Below, in pieces: positions 8,304 through 17,082 of a stretch of 46,139 bases of DNA (the stretch's first letter is position 1; each line of letters begins with the position of its first letter). The position numbers were made by a program, and so were the translations under genes. The stretch is taken from positions 1-46,139 of the forward strand of contig JAOXRT010000033.1 in NCBI GenBank assembly GCA_025800365.1. Reading direction: 5' to 3'. The notes beneath the pieces were generated by a model that had not been told where the DNA came from, ran no database searches, and saw nothing but the letters and a program-made list of their open reading frames with translations. Origin of the DNA: Cellvibrionaceae bacterium. GTDB lineage: Bacteria > Pseudomonadota > Gammaproteobacteria > Pseudomonadales > Cellvibrionaceae.

Positions 8304-9347
8304 ATGAAGTACCGCCAACTTGGTAATACGGATATTGATGTTAGTCTGATTTGCTTAGGTACCATGACTTATGGTGAGCAAAATACTCAGCAGGAAGCTT
8401 TTGAACAAATGGACTATGCCTTTGAGCAAGGCGTGAATTTCTTTGATGCGGCTGAGATGTATCCAGTTCCGCCAAAACCAAGCACCCAAGGCAGTACTGA
8501 AACCATTGTCGGCAACTGGCTCAAAGAGCGTGGTTTGAGAGACAAAATAATCTTAGCCAGCAAGGTTACCGGCCGCGGCGATAATAATCCTGGAATGGAA
8601 CATGTTCGTGGTGGTCCGCGCTTAAGTGCCGATCATGTGCAGCAAGCCTGCGAAGGTTCTTTGGAAAGATTGCAAACCGATGTTATCGATCTCTATCAAG
8701 TGCACTGGCCTGAGCGCCCGGCTAACTTTTTTGGCCAGCTCGGCTATCGCCATCGAGAGAGTGACGATATTTCCATTCATGAGACTTTGACGGCACTGGC
8801 CAAGTTAGTGGAGCAGGGCAAGGTTCGTTATATCGGCCTTTCTAATGAAACGCCTTGGGGCATGATGGAGTACCTGCGCTTGGCCAAAGAATATAATTTG
8901 CCGAGCGTTGTGAGTATCCAAAACCCCTACAATTTATTGAACCGCAGTTTTGAGGTGGGTTTGGCTGAAATGTCGATTCGTGAAAAGGTGGGCTTATTGG
9001 CTTATTCGCCTCTGGCATTCGGCGTGCTCAGTGGTAAATATCTCGGCGGTAAGCGCCCAGCAGGTGCGCGCCTAAGCTTATATGAACGTTTCTCCCGTTA
9101 TACCAATGCCAATTCCACGGCCGCTACTGAAGCGTATGTTGGTTTGGCTAATGAGCTATCGCTAGACCCTGCACAAATGGCTCTGGCCTTTGTAAATCAG
9201 CAGGCATTCGTGACCAGCAATATTATTGGTGCCACCACCATGGAGCAGTTGCGTAGCAATATAGCGAGTGTGGATGTGGAGCTGGATAAAGAGGCTCTAA
9301 AGGCTTTAGATAAGCTACATGGCGAATACCCGATTCCTGCACCGTAG
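8304..9347 (+). CDS. tas: NADP(H)-dependent aldo-keto reductase, Tas type
   Basis: This 347-residue protein begins MKYRQLGNTDIDVSLICLGT and contains FFDAAEMYPVPPKPSTQGST, the Tas-subfamily insertion after the catalytic Asp/Tyr segment. The catalytic Lys lies in IILASKV, the His in YQVHWPERP, and the cofactor segments are YSPLAFGVLSGKYLGGKRP and IIGATTMEQLRSNI. The enzyme should reduce an aldehyde or ketone with NADPH; the natural substrate is unknown. A ribosome site (GGAG) precedes the ATG. It follows the MBL hydrolase gene closely. Confidence 0.92.
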   Translation: MKYRQLGNTDIDVSLICLGTMTYGEQNTQQEAFEQMDYAFEQGVNFFDAAEMYPVPPKPSTQGSTETIVGNWLKERGLRDKIILASKVTGRGDNNPGMEHVRGGPRLSADHVQQACEGSLERLQTDVIDLYQVHWPERPANFFGQLGYRHRESDDISIHETLTALAKLVEQGKVRYIGLSNETPWGMMEYLRLAKEYNLPSVVSIQNPYNLLNRSFEVGLAEMSIREKVGLLAYSPLAFGVLSGKYLGGKRPAGARLSLYERFSRYTNANSTAATEAYVGLANELSLDPAQMALAFVNQQAFVTSNIIGATTMEQLRSNIASVDVELDKEALKALDKLHGEYPIPAP

Positions 9348-9638
9348 ATAATTCTCGCTCACAGTAATGGGTGAATTGGCCATGGGGGTGGTCCCGCTGC
9401 CCCTAGCGTAGCCCACCCTACATGATCTGTTTTCAAACAATCTTTATCGCTGAAACAATGATCTTTAAATGATCAATATTCCCGCCTGGCTTTGGCTTTA
9501 TAGCCAAATTTGATTCTAAGCGCTGATATTTTGCTTTGATTTGTGGCTTTATCCACGCGACATGCACCGCAAGCCTTGTGCCAAGGCGGGGGCGCCAGTA
9601 CCATTACCGCTTTGCCATTTTAGTAGCCGGAGTAAACA

Positions 9639-10514
9639 ATGATTCAAGGTAGTATGGTTGCCCTCGTCACCCCAATGGATGCCGCTGGCAACTTGGATTG
9701 GGACAGCCTCGCCAAATTGGTCGACTGGCATGTAGAGCAGGGCACCAATGCCATTGTGGCTATGGGCACTACTGGTGAATCCGCTACTTTGGCTGTGCAG
9801 GAACATATGGCGGTAGTGAAAGCCGTTATTGATCAGGTGGCAGGCCGTATCCCTGTTATCGCCGGTACTGGCGCAAACAGCACAGCGGAAGCTGTAGAGC
9901 TTACCGCTCAAGCTAAAGATCTTGGCGCAGATGCCTGCTTATCGGTAACGCCGTATTACAATAAGCCAACCCAAGAGGGCTTATACCAACACCATTTGCA
10001 TATCGCCAAGGCCGTAGAGGTCCCTCAAATTCTATATAATGTGCCAGGTCGTACCGGTGTGGACATGTTAGCTGAGACGGCTCTGCGTCTAGCTGAGATG
10101 GATAACATTGTTGGGATTAAAGAAGCCACAGGTGATATGGATAGGGCGAAAGCTATTATCGATGCCAAGCCTGCTGATTTTGCGGTTTATTCTGGCGATG
10201 ATGAAACAGCTGTCGAATTGATGCTGATGGGGGGGCATGGCGATATCAGCGTAACGGCGAACGTTGCCCCTAATTTGCTGTCCAAGCTCTGCCAATTGGC
10301 TATAGCGGGTGAAACCGAACAGGCGAGAGCGCTACAAGAAGAGCTGATGCCGCTGCACCAGTCGATGTTTGTAGAATCTAATCCGATACCTGTGAAATGG
10401 GCGGTAGCCGAGATGGGCTTGAGCCAGCACGGGCTGCGTCTTCCTATGACTCACCTGGCCGAGCAATATCATGGCCAGGTACGTGCAGCCTTGGCCGCAC
10501 TGAAACTGATTTAA
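9639..10514 (+). CDS. dapA: 4-hydroxy-tetrahydrodipicolinate synthase
   Basis: DapA condenses pyruvate with aspartate semialdehyde in the lysine/diaminopimelate pathway. The 291-residue length is standard. The Schiff-base lysine is K161 in VGIKEATGD, and the other family residues are in place: T44/T45 in MGTTGES, Y107 in TPYYNKPTQEG and Y133 in ILYNVPGRTG. A GGAG ribosome site precedes the ATG. It leads dapA-bamC-MBL, the same order I know from Pseudomonas. The 290 bp upstream have only a weak hairpin (TTTGGCT/AGCCAAA at 9491-9508) and no other clear feature. Confidence 0.97.
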   Translation: MIQGSMVALVTPMDAAGNLDWDSLAKLVDWHVEQGTNAIVAMGTTGESATLAVQEHMAVVKAVIDQVAGRIPVIAGTGANSTAEAVELTAQAKDLGADACLSVTPYYNKPTQEGLYQHHLHIAKAVEVPQILYNVPGRTGVDMLAETALRLAEMDNIVGIKEATGDMDRAKAIIDAKPADFAVYSGDDETAVELMLMGGHGDISVTANVAPNLLSKLCQLAIAGETEQARALQEELMPLHQSMFVESNPIPVKWAVAEMGLSQHGLRLPMTHLAEQYHGQVRAALAALKLI

Positions 10515-10550
10515 TTTATAGCTATTGGGTTGACTCAGCCCAGTAGGCAA

Positions 10551-10580
10551 GCTGATAGGCTCTATTAAAGAGCCATCAGC
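10551..10580. repeat. Hairpin between dapA and bamC
   Basis: GCTGATAGGCTCT (10551-10563) and AGAGCCATCAGC (10569-10580) pair over 12 bp with a single bulged A and a 5-nt loop. There is no T-tract on the plus strand, so mRNA processing or stabilisation between the two genes is more likely than termination. Confidence 0.55.
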
Positions 10581-10635
10581 ACAGAACAATAAAAGCCTAA
10601 ATCTTAGGACCAAAACGAAGGATAAACAGCTAATC

Positions 10636-11859
10636 ATGTATACAAGACCTTTTAAGCCCCTATTGCTGGCGGCAGCTGTTGTAGCTGTTAATGGTTGTAG
10701 CTATCTGACTGGGGACGATGGCATGTTTCGTGATCGCGGCAATGACTACCAAGATGCGGTAGAAATTCCAGCGATGAAAATGCCCGAGCAGGTTGATAAA
10801 GCCTCTACCCAAGAGCTGTATGTGATTCCTCCAGTGGCGCGTGCTAACGCCCAAGCGGATGAAGAGATTACCGCCTTAGATTTTGCGGTTCCACGTCCAT
10901 TGCCACTAGGAGCCAGTGCTTTTGGTGAGCACGTTAAAATTCAAAAATTAGCTGATCGTCGTTGGATTCTGGCAGGTTTGCCGCCAAGTGAAATTTGGCC
11001 CAAGGTTCGTCACTTCTTAAGCAGCAATGGCTTGCGAGTGGTCTATACCGATGCCATCAATGGCATCATCGAAACGGGTTGGTTGCAGTTTAAAGAATCT
11101 ACCGAGACCAAAGATCGTTATCGTATCCAGATGGAGCAGGGTGTTCAGCCCGATAGTACTGAGATTCATGTCTTGCACCTGAGTGTGCCTGCCGAGGTAA
11201 AAGGTGATGGTCAGGTAAATTGGCCTAAACGCTCGATTAACGCAGAGCGTGAAGCTTGGTTGGTTGATGAGTTGGCCGGTAACTTGGCGGCACAGGGTGA
11301 CTCCGGCGGTGCAACCTCATTACTCGCACAAACCATCGGTGGTGGCGCCAAGATTGCCATTAAAGATGTTGATCGCGAGCCTGTGCTGAGTATGGCATTA
11401 GGTTTAACCCGCGCTTGGGCAACACTAGGCCATGCGGTCACTCAGCAGGGTATGGTGCGCTATGACGAAAACGCTAATACGGGTGTTTATTACATCAACT
11501 TTGGCAAGGTGAACGCCGCCGAGGAAGAGAAAGGTTTCTTCTCTCGTATGTTTAGTTTTGGTAGTGATGACGAAGAAGTCGAACTGCCTGTCAGTGAAGA
11601 AGTCGCAGCTAAATCACCTTACACTCTGAATGAAATTTTGAGTAATTTGCCGCTGCAAAATCCAGACGTGGCTAACTTGTTTCCAAAACTGGAAGGCAGT
11701 GACGAGGCTCGTAAGTTAGAAGATGTACCGGGTTATCTATTGGTCATTGCTGGTGAAGACGGTGATCTGCAGGTTCATATACGCGACGCTTACGGCCAGC
11801 GTTTAGCTCGCAAGGAAGCCGATGATTTGCTGAAACACATTCGTCGTAATTTGATCTAA
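10636..11859 (+). CDS. bamC: Outer membrane protein assembly factor BamC (lipoprotein)
   Basis: BamC (NlpB) is an accessory lipoprotein of the Bam complex that inserts beta-barrel proteins into the outer membrane. The N-terminus is a lipoprotein signal with lipobox VNGC and acylated Cys21. The unstructured BamC stretch that contacts BamD follows, then two helix-grip domains, the first around RRWILAGLPPSEIWPKVRHF. The 407-residue length is slightly above E. coli BamC, with an acidic linker FSFGSDDEEVELPVSEE. Its place after dapA is the usual one. The next gene follows after 13 bp. Confidence 0.93.
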   Translation: MYTRPFKPLLLAAAVVAVNGCSYLTGDDGMFRDRGNDYQDAVEIPAMKMPEQVDKASTQELYVIPPVARANAQADEEITALDFAVPRPLPLGASAFGEHVKIQKLADRRWILAGLPPSEIWPKVRHFLSSNGLRVVYTDAINGIIETGWLQFKESTETKDRYRIQMEQGVQPDSTEIHVLHLSVPAEVKGDGQVNWPKRSINAEREAWLVDELAGNLAAQGDSGGATSLLAQTIGGGAKIAIKDVDREPVLSMALGLTRAWATLGHAVTQQGMVRYDENANTGVYYINFGKVNAAEEEKGFFSRMFSFGSDDEEVELPVSEEVAAKSPYTLNEILSNLPLQNPDVANLFPKLEGSDEARKLEDVPGYLLVIAGEDGDLQVHIRDAYGQRLARKEADDLLKHIRRNLI

Positions 11860-11872
11860 TAGTGGAGTCGAT

Positions 11873-12664
11873 GTGAGGTTTGCATCACTCGGAAGTGGCA
11901 GCCGTGGTAATGCCACGGTTGTTCAAGCAGGCCGCAGTTGCGTGTTAATGGACTGCGGTTTCACGATTAAAGAAACCGAAAAGCGCTTGGCCGCGCTTGA
12001 TCTCTCAGCTGGCGATATTGATGCTATCGTGGTCACTCACGAGCATGGCGATCATATCAAAGGCGTTCCCGCTTTCGCCCGTAAACATGGTATGCCGGTG
12101 TATATGACCCCGGGAACTTATCGCGCTCGCGACTTGGGCAAAATTCCCGAATTAGTTTTGATTGAAAATTATCAAAGTTTTCAGCTTGGTGATTTACATA
12201 TTGAGCCTGTTGCTGTTCCTCATGATGCCAGAGAGCCCGCACAGTTTATATTCAGCTATGCGGAATTACGCTTGGGGGTGCTTACCGATTTGGGCAATGT
12301 AAGTGCCCATGTTGAGAAGTGTTACCAAGATTGTGATGCGCTGTTGCTTGAAGCAAATCATGATTCTATGATGTTGGCGATGGGGCCCTATCCTCCATCT
12401 CTCAAAGATAGAGTTGGTGGACCCTGGGGTCACTTAAACAATCAGCAGGCTTTGCGATTTGTTAAATCGCTAGACTTAGATCGCCTAAAGCAATTGGTGA
12501 TAGCGCATATTAGTGAAAAAAATAATGCCCTGAGTAAAGTGCAGGAAGTTTTTCAAAGCTTTAATGAGCGGCTAGAAGAGTTGCACTTTGCCAACCAAGA
12601 TGAAGGCTTTGACTGGGTAACTGTTGGGCAGGCGATAAGCGAGAAAGTTGCCGAGCACTCATAA
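11873..12664 (+). CDS. MBL-fold metallo-hydrolase (YycJ/WalJ-like)
   Basis: This 263-residue MBL protein starts at a GTG (an ATG two bases upstream runs straight into a stop) with a GGAG ribosome site. It opens RFASLGSGSRGNATVVQAG, typical of the YycJ/WalJ group. The zinc motif is VVTHEHGDHIKGVPAFA; further ligands are VPHDAREP, GVLTDLGN with the bridging Asp, and VIAHISEKNN. Family members are predicted exonuclease-like or phosphodiesterase-like hydrolases, and the function is unsettled. In Pseudomonas the same gene sits between bamC and purC. Here ydbH follows instead, about 46 bp after the stop. Confidence 0.88.
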   Translation: MRFASLGSGSRGNATVVQAGRSCVLMDCGFTIKETEKRLAALDLSAGDIDAIVVTHEHGDHIKGVPAFARKHGMPVYMTPGTYRARDLGKIPELVLIENYQSFQLGDLHIEPVAVPHDAREPAQFIFSYAELRLGVLTDLGNVSAHVEKCYQDCDALLLEANHDSMMLAMGPYPPSLKDRVGGPWGHLNNQQALRFVKSLDLDRLKQLVIAHISEKNNALSKVQEVFQSFNERLEELHFANQDEGFDWVTVGQAISEKVAEHS

Positions 12665-12710
12665 TCAGCTGCTACAAGTACTAAGGCTGTCGGAACAAGG
12701 AGCGGTATCT

Positions 12711-15302
12711 ATGCCAATGGGGCGATCTCAGCTGCTGCTAAAGTCTTTTAAATTTTTGCTGCTAAGTACAGCACTTTGCTTAGTGCTGTTCGCCAGCTTT
12801 TTGTTATTGCTAAATCATAATTATTCTCTAACCGCGAAGTTGATCGGGTTTTGGCGCGGCGATATCAAGCAGCTGGAATACCAAGCTTTCGAGTTCAGTT
12901 CGGAGCAAGGGCTTTGGTGGCTAAAGAGTCCTTCTTTTTCATTGCAGCATCAAACTGCTGAGCTATCTACTGAGCAACTCAATATTAAGTTCAGGCCTTG
13001 GCATTATTGGCCAAAGGAAATTCAGCTGGATCGTTTAGAGTATCGATTGGTAGATGTATCGCTAGAGCAACAAAGTGATGCGACCATACAAGATCAACAA
13101 ACAGCTCTCAGTCAGATCGTTGAAGACAGCTTGCAGCAATTGCGTGATTTGAAACCGTTTAAACTGCAAGTGGATACGCTGCAGTTATTCCATGAAGACA
13201 ATAGCTTATTGGCTAAGCTTGATTGGCAGCACGGGGAGCAAGAGAGTTTTCAATTGTCGGGGCAGCTTAGTGCGGCAGAATTAAGACCAGAGCCATTAGC
13301 GTTTGAATTGCAAGTTGAGCAAAGCTGGTTAGAGAATAAGCCTGTTATTGCTGGCAGTTTCAGCATGCAAGACATTGCTTCGGCCAAGCTCAAGGCTCAG
13401 CTTAAAGACAATCAATATCAGATTGATTGGCAGGGCCAATGGTCAATCAACAAGCTTTTGAGCTTGGCGAAAGAACTCCCATATTCTGAATTAGCCGATC
13501 TAGACCGTATTAGGGCAATCAAAGGCGAGGACATTAGTGCTTTCGGCAAGATTCAGCTCAATAAAGATTTTACACCGCTTCAATTTAGCGGGGTGATCTC
13601 TCCCTTTAGCGAGCAATTAATTGAACTAAAAATAGCCGAGCTTGAACTCGACAGTAAGATTGTTCTACAAGAAAAGCTCGAATTGCAATGGCAGCCACAG
13701 GAGTTGTCTTTTAGTTTGGGCCAGACTTCTGTTGTTGTTGACGCCAACACACTAGGTAAACTTCAGCTAAGGCTAGCATCGCAAGAGGCTTGTAACTTAG
13801 ACAGTTGCCTGATTGATGTGCACGGGGACTCAAGCAATAGTGATCTTCAGGCTTGGCATTCCACAGGCCTGTTGCCAGAAAATACGAGCGGCTATATCGA
13901 TAGGATACGCTGGTCTGGTCCCCTGCAGCTACGTTTAACAGAGCGCTCATTAGAGTGGCAGGGCAGCAGTGAGTTGCAGCTCAGCAAGTTGAATGTAGCA
14001 CCTGCCAAAATCGAGGCAGCTACCGTCGATATTGATCAGCTTGCAGCCAATGTGAATCTGCAGAGCGGTTCATTTTTGGTTAATGTCAATCTGCCTAAAT
14101 TAAGCATAGAGACAAAACAGCTGAACTTAGCCGCAGATTTACTGAGTGAGCGAATGACGATATCACTTGAAGATCTCGCATTCAGCTTGGCTGAGTCATT
14201 TGAATTGAGCAGCAAGTGGAAGCTGGTTCTAGGTTTAAGTGAGTTCCAGAAAACTCGGGTGGCGGGCTTGCAGGCTGATGGCGAGCTAAAGTTTGATGGC
14301 CAGCAATGGTTATTCAATGGCTTGCTAGCCAGTGATAAAGCTCGCCCTGTTTTGGCTGTTGAAGGCTCCCATCGAGCACTGGGGAACAAAGCGGAAGGGG
14401 GTTTGCAGTGGCAAACTAAAATGGACCCTTTTACCGCTACCGACAGCCTGGCTCAGCGTTTTGGACATTGGCCGCTGGCTGGCAACCTTCTCAATGGTAG
14501 ACTGCAGGCAGCGGGCCATCTCGCTTGGGAGATTGGCTCACAGTTTAGTTGGAAAACCGATGGCGAGCTTAACTTTGAAGAGCTAGGCGGTGTGTATGAA
14601 GATATCGGTTTTTTGGGTTTGCAAGGGCAGCAGCGCTGGCAGCTAAACTCGGCGGAGCTTGTGGATATTAATGGCTCCGTAGCTTTGTCCAGTTTAGATA
14701 TCGGCTTGGAGCTTAATTCATTAGAATTTCAGTATCAGCTCGGTGATTTAGGCGCTGTCACCATCAAAGATTTTAGAGCCAGTTTGTTAGAGGGGCAGCT
14801 TTCAAAGCAGGAGCTGGAATTGCAGTTCAAAGATGGTTTGCTATCCAGTTCCAAGAGCTATCTGGATATCGAGCAAGTAAAACTGCAAAGTTTGCTTGAC
14901 GCCGCGGATTACGATGGCCTTGATGCTACCGCAACTTTAAGTGGCCGATTACCCTTTGCGATTAAAGCGAATCAACTTTACATCGAGAAGGGAAAGTTAT
15001 CTGCAATAGAGCCAGGTTATATTCGCTATTCTGGTTTGGCAGACAGCGGAAACCCTTTGATGGATGTGGTGTCTGAAGCTTTAAGTAATTATCACTATGA
15101 GCAGTTAACGGCTGATGTAGAGTACGATGACAGTGGTTATCTGCAAATGGCCGTAGTGCTAAAGGGCAAAAATCCTGATTTTCAAGATGGACGCCAGGTG
15201 AATTTAAATTTAAATATCAGCGATAATGTGCCAAATCTTATTAAGAGTCTTCAGGCTGGGCGTATTGTCACCGATGTGATCAGCGAAAAGCTAATGCAGT
15301 AG
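12711..15302 (+). CDS. ydbH: YdbH-family AsmA-like intermembrane lipid transport protein
   Basis: I place the start at ATG 12711, which has AAGGAG at 12697-12702. A longer frame from 12648 would overlap the previous gene. The 863-residue protein has one N-terminal membrane helix (about 13-34) followed by a very long beta-rich periplasmic part. The C-terminus, with SGRLPFAIKANQLYIEKGKL, SGLADSGNPLMD and a run of paired VNLNLNISDN-type strands, matches YdbH. YdbH, with TamB and YhdP, forms bridge-like lipid conduits between inner and outer membranes in E. coli. The partners ynbE and ydbL follow directly, which makes the assignment firm. Confidence 0.9.
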   Translation: MPMGRSQLLLKSFKFLLLSTALCLVLFASFLLLLNHNYSLTAKLIGFWRGDIKQLEYQAFEFSSEQGLWWLKSPSFSLQHQTAELSTEQLNIKFRPWHYWPKEIQLDRLEYRLVDVSLEQQSDATIQDQQTALSQIVEDSLQQLRDLKPFKLQVDTLQLFHEDNSLLAKLDWQHGEQESFQLSGQLSAAELRPEPLAFELQVEQSWLENKPVIAGSFSMQDIASAKLKAQLKDNQYQIDWQGQWSINKLLSLAKELPYSELADLDRIRAIKGEDISAFGKIQLNKDFTPLQFSGVISPFSEQLIELKIAELELDSKIVLQEKLELQWQPQELSFSLGQTSVVVDANTLGKLQLRLASQEACNLDSCLIDVHGDSSNSDLQAWHSTGLLPENTSGYIDRIRWSGPLQLRLTERSLEWQGSSELQLSKLNVAPAKIEAATVDIDQLAANVNLQSGSFLVNVNLPKLSIETKQLNLAADLLSERMTISLEDLAFSLAESFELSSKWKLVLGLSEFQKTRVAGLQADGELKFDGQQWLFNGLLASDKARPVLAVEGSHRALGNKAEGGLQWQTKMDPFTATDSLAQRFGHWPLAGNLLNGRLQAAGHLAWEIGSQFSWKTDGELNFEELGGVYEDIGFLGLQGQQRWQLNSAELVDINGSVALSSLDIGLELNSLEFQYQLGDLGAVTIKDFRASLLEGQLSKQELELQFKDGLLSSSKSYLDIEQVKLQSLLDAADYDGLDATATLSGRLPFAIKANQLYIEKGKLSAIEPGYIRYSGLADSGNPLMDVVSEALSNYHYEQLTADVEYDDSGYLQMAVVLKGKNPDFQDGRQVNLNLNISDNVPNLIKSLQAGRIVTDVISEKLMQ

Positions 15303-15349
15303 CGGCTTAGCTGTAAGATCAATCGAGTTTTGTTTAATGGAGCAAAAAA

Positions 15350-15535
15350 ATGAATAGAGCTGTGTTTGTTTTTGCCATGGCTTTTGGGCTTGCAGCTTGT
15401 ACCCCAACGGTACAAGTTGCCGTGCCTGATAAGCCTATTGAAATCAACCTAAACGTAAAAATTGAGCATGAAATCAAAGTTAAAGTCGACAAAGAACTTG
15501 ATGGCATGTTCGAAGAAGATAGTGGGCTATTTTAA
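15350..15535 (+). CDS. ynbE: YnbE-family lipoprotein
   Basis: This 61-residue lipoprotein has a lipobox (GLAAC, Cys17). The body contains PDKPIEINLNVKIEHEIKVK, nearly the same string of residues I recall in E. coli YnbE. YnbE is an outer-membrane lipoprotein thought to stack by beta-strand augmentation onto the end of YdbH, completing the conduit. GGAG precedes the ATG. It lies 47 bp after ydbH and 10 bp before ydbL. Confidence 0.92.
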   Translation: MNRAVFVFAMAFGLAACTPTVQVAVPDKPIEINLNVKIEHEIKVKVDKELDGMFEEDSGLF

Positions 15536-15545
15536 AGGGGGCATT

Positions 15546-15869
15546 ATGAAAAAGTTAATGATAGCGGCCATTGCGGCATTATTTTCAGTACAGGTTTTCG
15601 CGATTGACTTAGCCGGCGCTAAGGCAAAAGGTTTAGTTGGTGAGCGCAGTGATGGCTATTTAGGCTATGTGGTGAAGCCTGCAAGTGCTGATGTCCAAAA
15701 GCTCGTTAAAAGCGTAAATAATAAGCGTCGTGATAAGTTTCGCCAGACTGTGGGTAAAACGGGCGCGACTATAGATCAGGTGTCTAAACGCTTTGCTCAA
15801 CGCGCCTATGAAAAAACGGCCAAAGGTAATTATGTCCAAGATGCGGCCGGCCAGTGGGTCAAGAAATAA
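15546..15869 (+). CDS. ydbL: YdbL-family periplasmic chaperone (DUF1318)
   Basis: The start at 15546 follows AAAGGGGG and gives a signal peptide MKKLMIAAIAALFSVQVFA; a longer frame from 15462 has no signal peptide and overlaps ynbE. The mature part of about 88 residues contains GLVGERSDGYLGYVV, VKSVNNKRRDKF and the C-terminal GNYVQDAAGQWVKK typical of YdbL/DUF1318. In E. coli YdbL controls YnbE multimer formation in the periplasm. It closes the ydbH-ynbE-ydbL operon. Confidence 0.92.
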   Translation: MKKLMIAAIAALFSVQVFAIDLAGAKAKGLVGERSDGYLGYVVKPASADVQKLVKSVNNKRRDKFRQTVGKTGATIDQVSKRFAQRAYEKTAKGNYVQDAAGQWVKK

Positions 15870-15908
15870 GGCCGTTCACACTGTTCAATGTTTGCGCAGT
15901 TCTCGCTC

Positions 15909-15930
15909 GCCCCCTATATTTAATGGGGGC
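15909..15930. repeat. GC-rich hairpin downstream of ydbL
   Basis: GCCCCC (15909-15914) and GGGGGC (15925-15930) form a 6-bp stem with a 10-nt AT loop, 40 bp after ydbL. There is no T-tract, so it may mark an mRNA 3' end but is not a standard terminator. Confidence 0.45.
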
Positions 15931-15959
15931 TGACAAAGACCCCAAAGCTGTGAACAGGT

Positions 15960-15997
15960 TTATCCACAGATTCTGTGCATAACTGAGTTGTGGGTAA
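15960..15997. promoter_or_regulatory. Cluster of DnaA-box-like 9-mers
   Basis: A consensus box TTATCCACA lies at 15960-15968. Two reverse-orientation boxes, TGTGCATAA (15974-15982) and TGTGGGTAA (15989-15997), each differ by one base from TGTGGATAA. The three fall within 38 bp in the 270-bp gap between ydbL and the PilZ gene. No dnaA, dnaN or gidA is nearby, so this is not an obvious oriC. Confidence 0.5.
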
Positions 15998-16139
15998 ATT
16001 CGCATAAGCAGGCTAAAGGATCTGGTTTCAAGCGGAATAAAATCTTATACTGCTGATCGGCTTTAAAAGGACTGTGATGCCAGTGTATATTGGCTCACTT
16101 AAGCAATAAAACAGAATAAGAGCTATTTCAGGTGATACT

Positions 16140-16415
16140 ATGAGTGGGGATGATCGCCGGCGTTTTGAGCGAAAACCGACTTCAATTCGTGTCGAAATTA
16201 CTCATCCTGCCTTCGGCACTATCATTGGTTTTGCTAGAGATATCTCTGATGGTGGTGCATCGGTACTGATTGAAAATCAACCATTGCCACCAGTGGGAAC
16301 TTTGGTGCAAGTAAGATTCAAAAAGGTAGTGGGAAGTATCAATAGTGAACCCACTGCGATGAGGGTAATGCACCAACATCGCAATGTGGTCGGCTTAATG
16401 TTTGCGCCTCATTAG
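16140..16415 (+). CDS. PilZ-domain protein, c-di-GMP binding predicted
   Basis: This 91-residue single-domain protein has both c-di-GMP contacts: an N-terminal RxxxR (R7-x3-R11 in DDRRRFERKPT) and the (D/N)xSxxG motif in RDISDGGASV at about 35-44. The rest is the short beta barrel, with VQVRFKK and VGLMFAP as late strands. It should be a cytoplasmic c-di-GMP effector, perhaps acting on motility or surface polysaccharide. It stands alone after the DnaA-box cluster and converges on the LRR lipoprotein gene. Confidence 0.88.
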   Translation: MSGDDRRRFERKPTSIRVEITHPAFGTIIGFARDISDGGASVLIENQPLPPVGTLVQVRFKKVVGSINSEPTAMRVMHQHRNVVGLMFAPH

Positions 16416-16475
16416 CGCTTTGCTTCTTGGCTGTTCCTAATATCTAGCTTCTAAACAACTAACTATTAATAACCT

Positions 16476-16922
16476 CTAGGGGCAGCTCTTTGCTCTAACT
16501 TCAATTTCCTTCTTGGCTCGTAAAGCGGCTACTTGGCTGCAGTCCAAAGCACTGTTCTTATCAAGATTAACTTCTTTCAGTTGTGGTAGACGATTAAGCT
16601 CACTGATATCTCGAATCTGGTTTGACGATAAATCGATTTGGGCCAGACTGACGAAGATCGCCAAGCCAGTAAGTTCTGTAATATCCCCATGGCTACAATT
16701 CAAGTAATCAAGCTGTCCGGCATGCTGGATTTGCTCGTCGTGAATGCGTTGGCTTACGCAGTTACGTAAATTCTTATCGGGGATATCGTAGGCTCTGAAT
16801 ACTTCACGTTCGGGGCCAATGGCCTGCTCATTAATACTCAAGCGGTAGCCATCGCAAGCTACTAAGCACGTTGCTGCTGCAGCCATCAGCAAAGGCGTTA
16901 AAAACGTAGATTTGCGTGCCAT
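16476..16922 (-). CDS. Short leucine-rich-repeat lipoprotein
   Basis: The start at 16922 follows AAGGAGCG and gives a lipoprotein signal with lipobox LVAC (Cys23). An upstream frame from 16970 would add 16 unlikely residues. After the lipid anchor, a helical stretch carries NLRNCVSQRIHDEQI. Then come three LRR units: LDYLNCSHGDITELTGLAI, LAQIDLSSNQIRDISEL and LKEVNLDKNSALDCSQVAAL. The residue after the lipidated Cys is Asp, which in enterobacteria signals retention in the inner membrane. It probably presents a small protein-binding surface in the periplasm; the partner is unknown. Confidence 0.72.
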   Translation of the reverse strand: MARKSTFLTPLLMAAAATCLVACDGYRLSINEQAIGPEREVFRAYDIPDKNLRNCVSQRIHDEQIQHAGQLDYLNCSHGDITELTGLAIFVSLAQIDLSSNQIRDISELNRLPQLKEVNLDKNSALDCSQVAALRAKKEIEVRAKSCP

Positions 16923-17082
16923 TTGCGCGCTCCTTGTTAACTGAATTGCCCACATCATAGGCGCTTCCAATAGGGAATGCTATGCATTGCTGGACTATAC
17001 TGAGGAGAGCACCAAATTTCGGCTTAAGCAATTGTTCAATTAGCCGCTAACAGATGTGAAAATACAATGTGATAAGTAGTTT

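Noticed and set aside
9491-9508. TTTGGCT/AGCCAAA hairpin as terminator of tas
   Set aside because: Seven weak base pairs and no run of T; it lies about 145 bp from the tas stop.
9548-9556. Single DnaA-box-like TTATCCACG upstream of dapA
   Set aside because: One mismatch and isolated; expected by chance in a window of this size.
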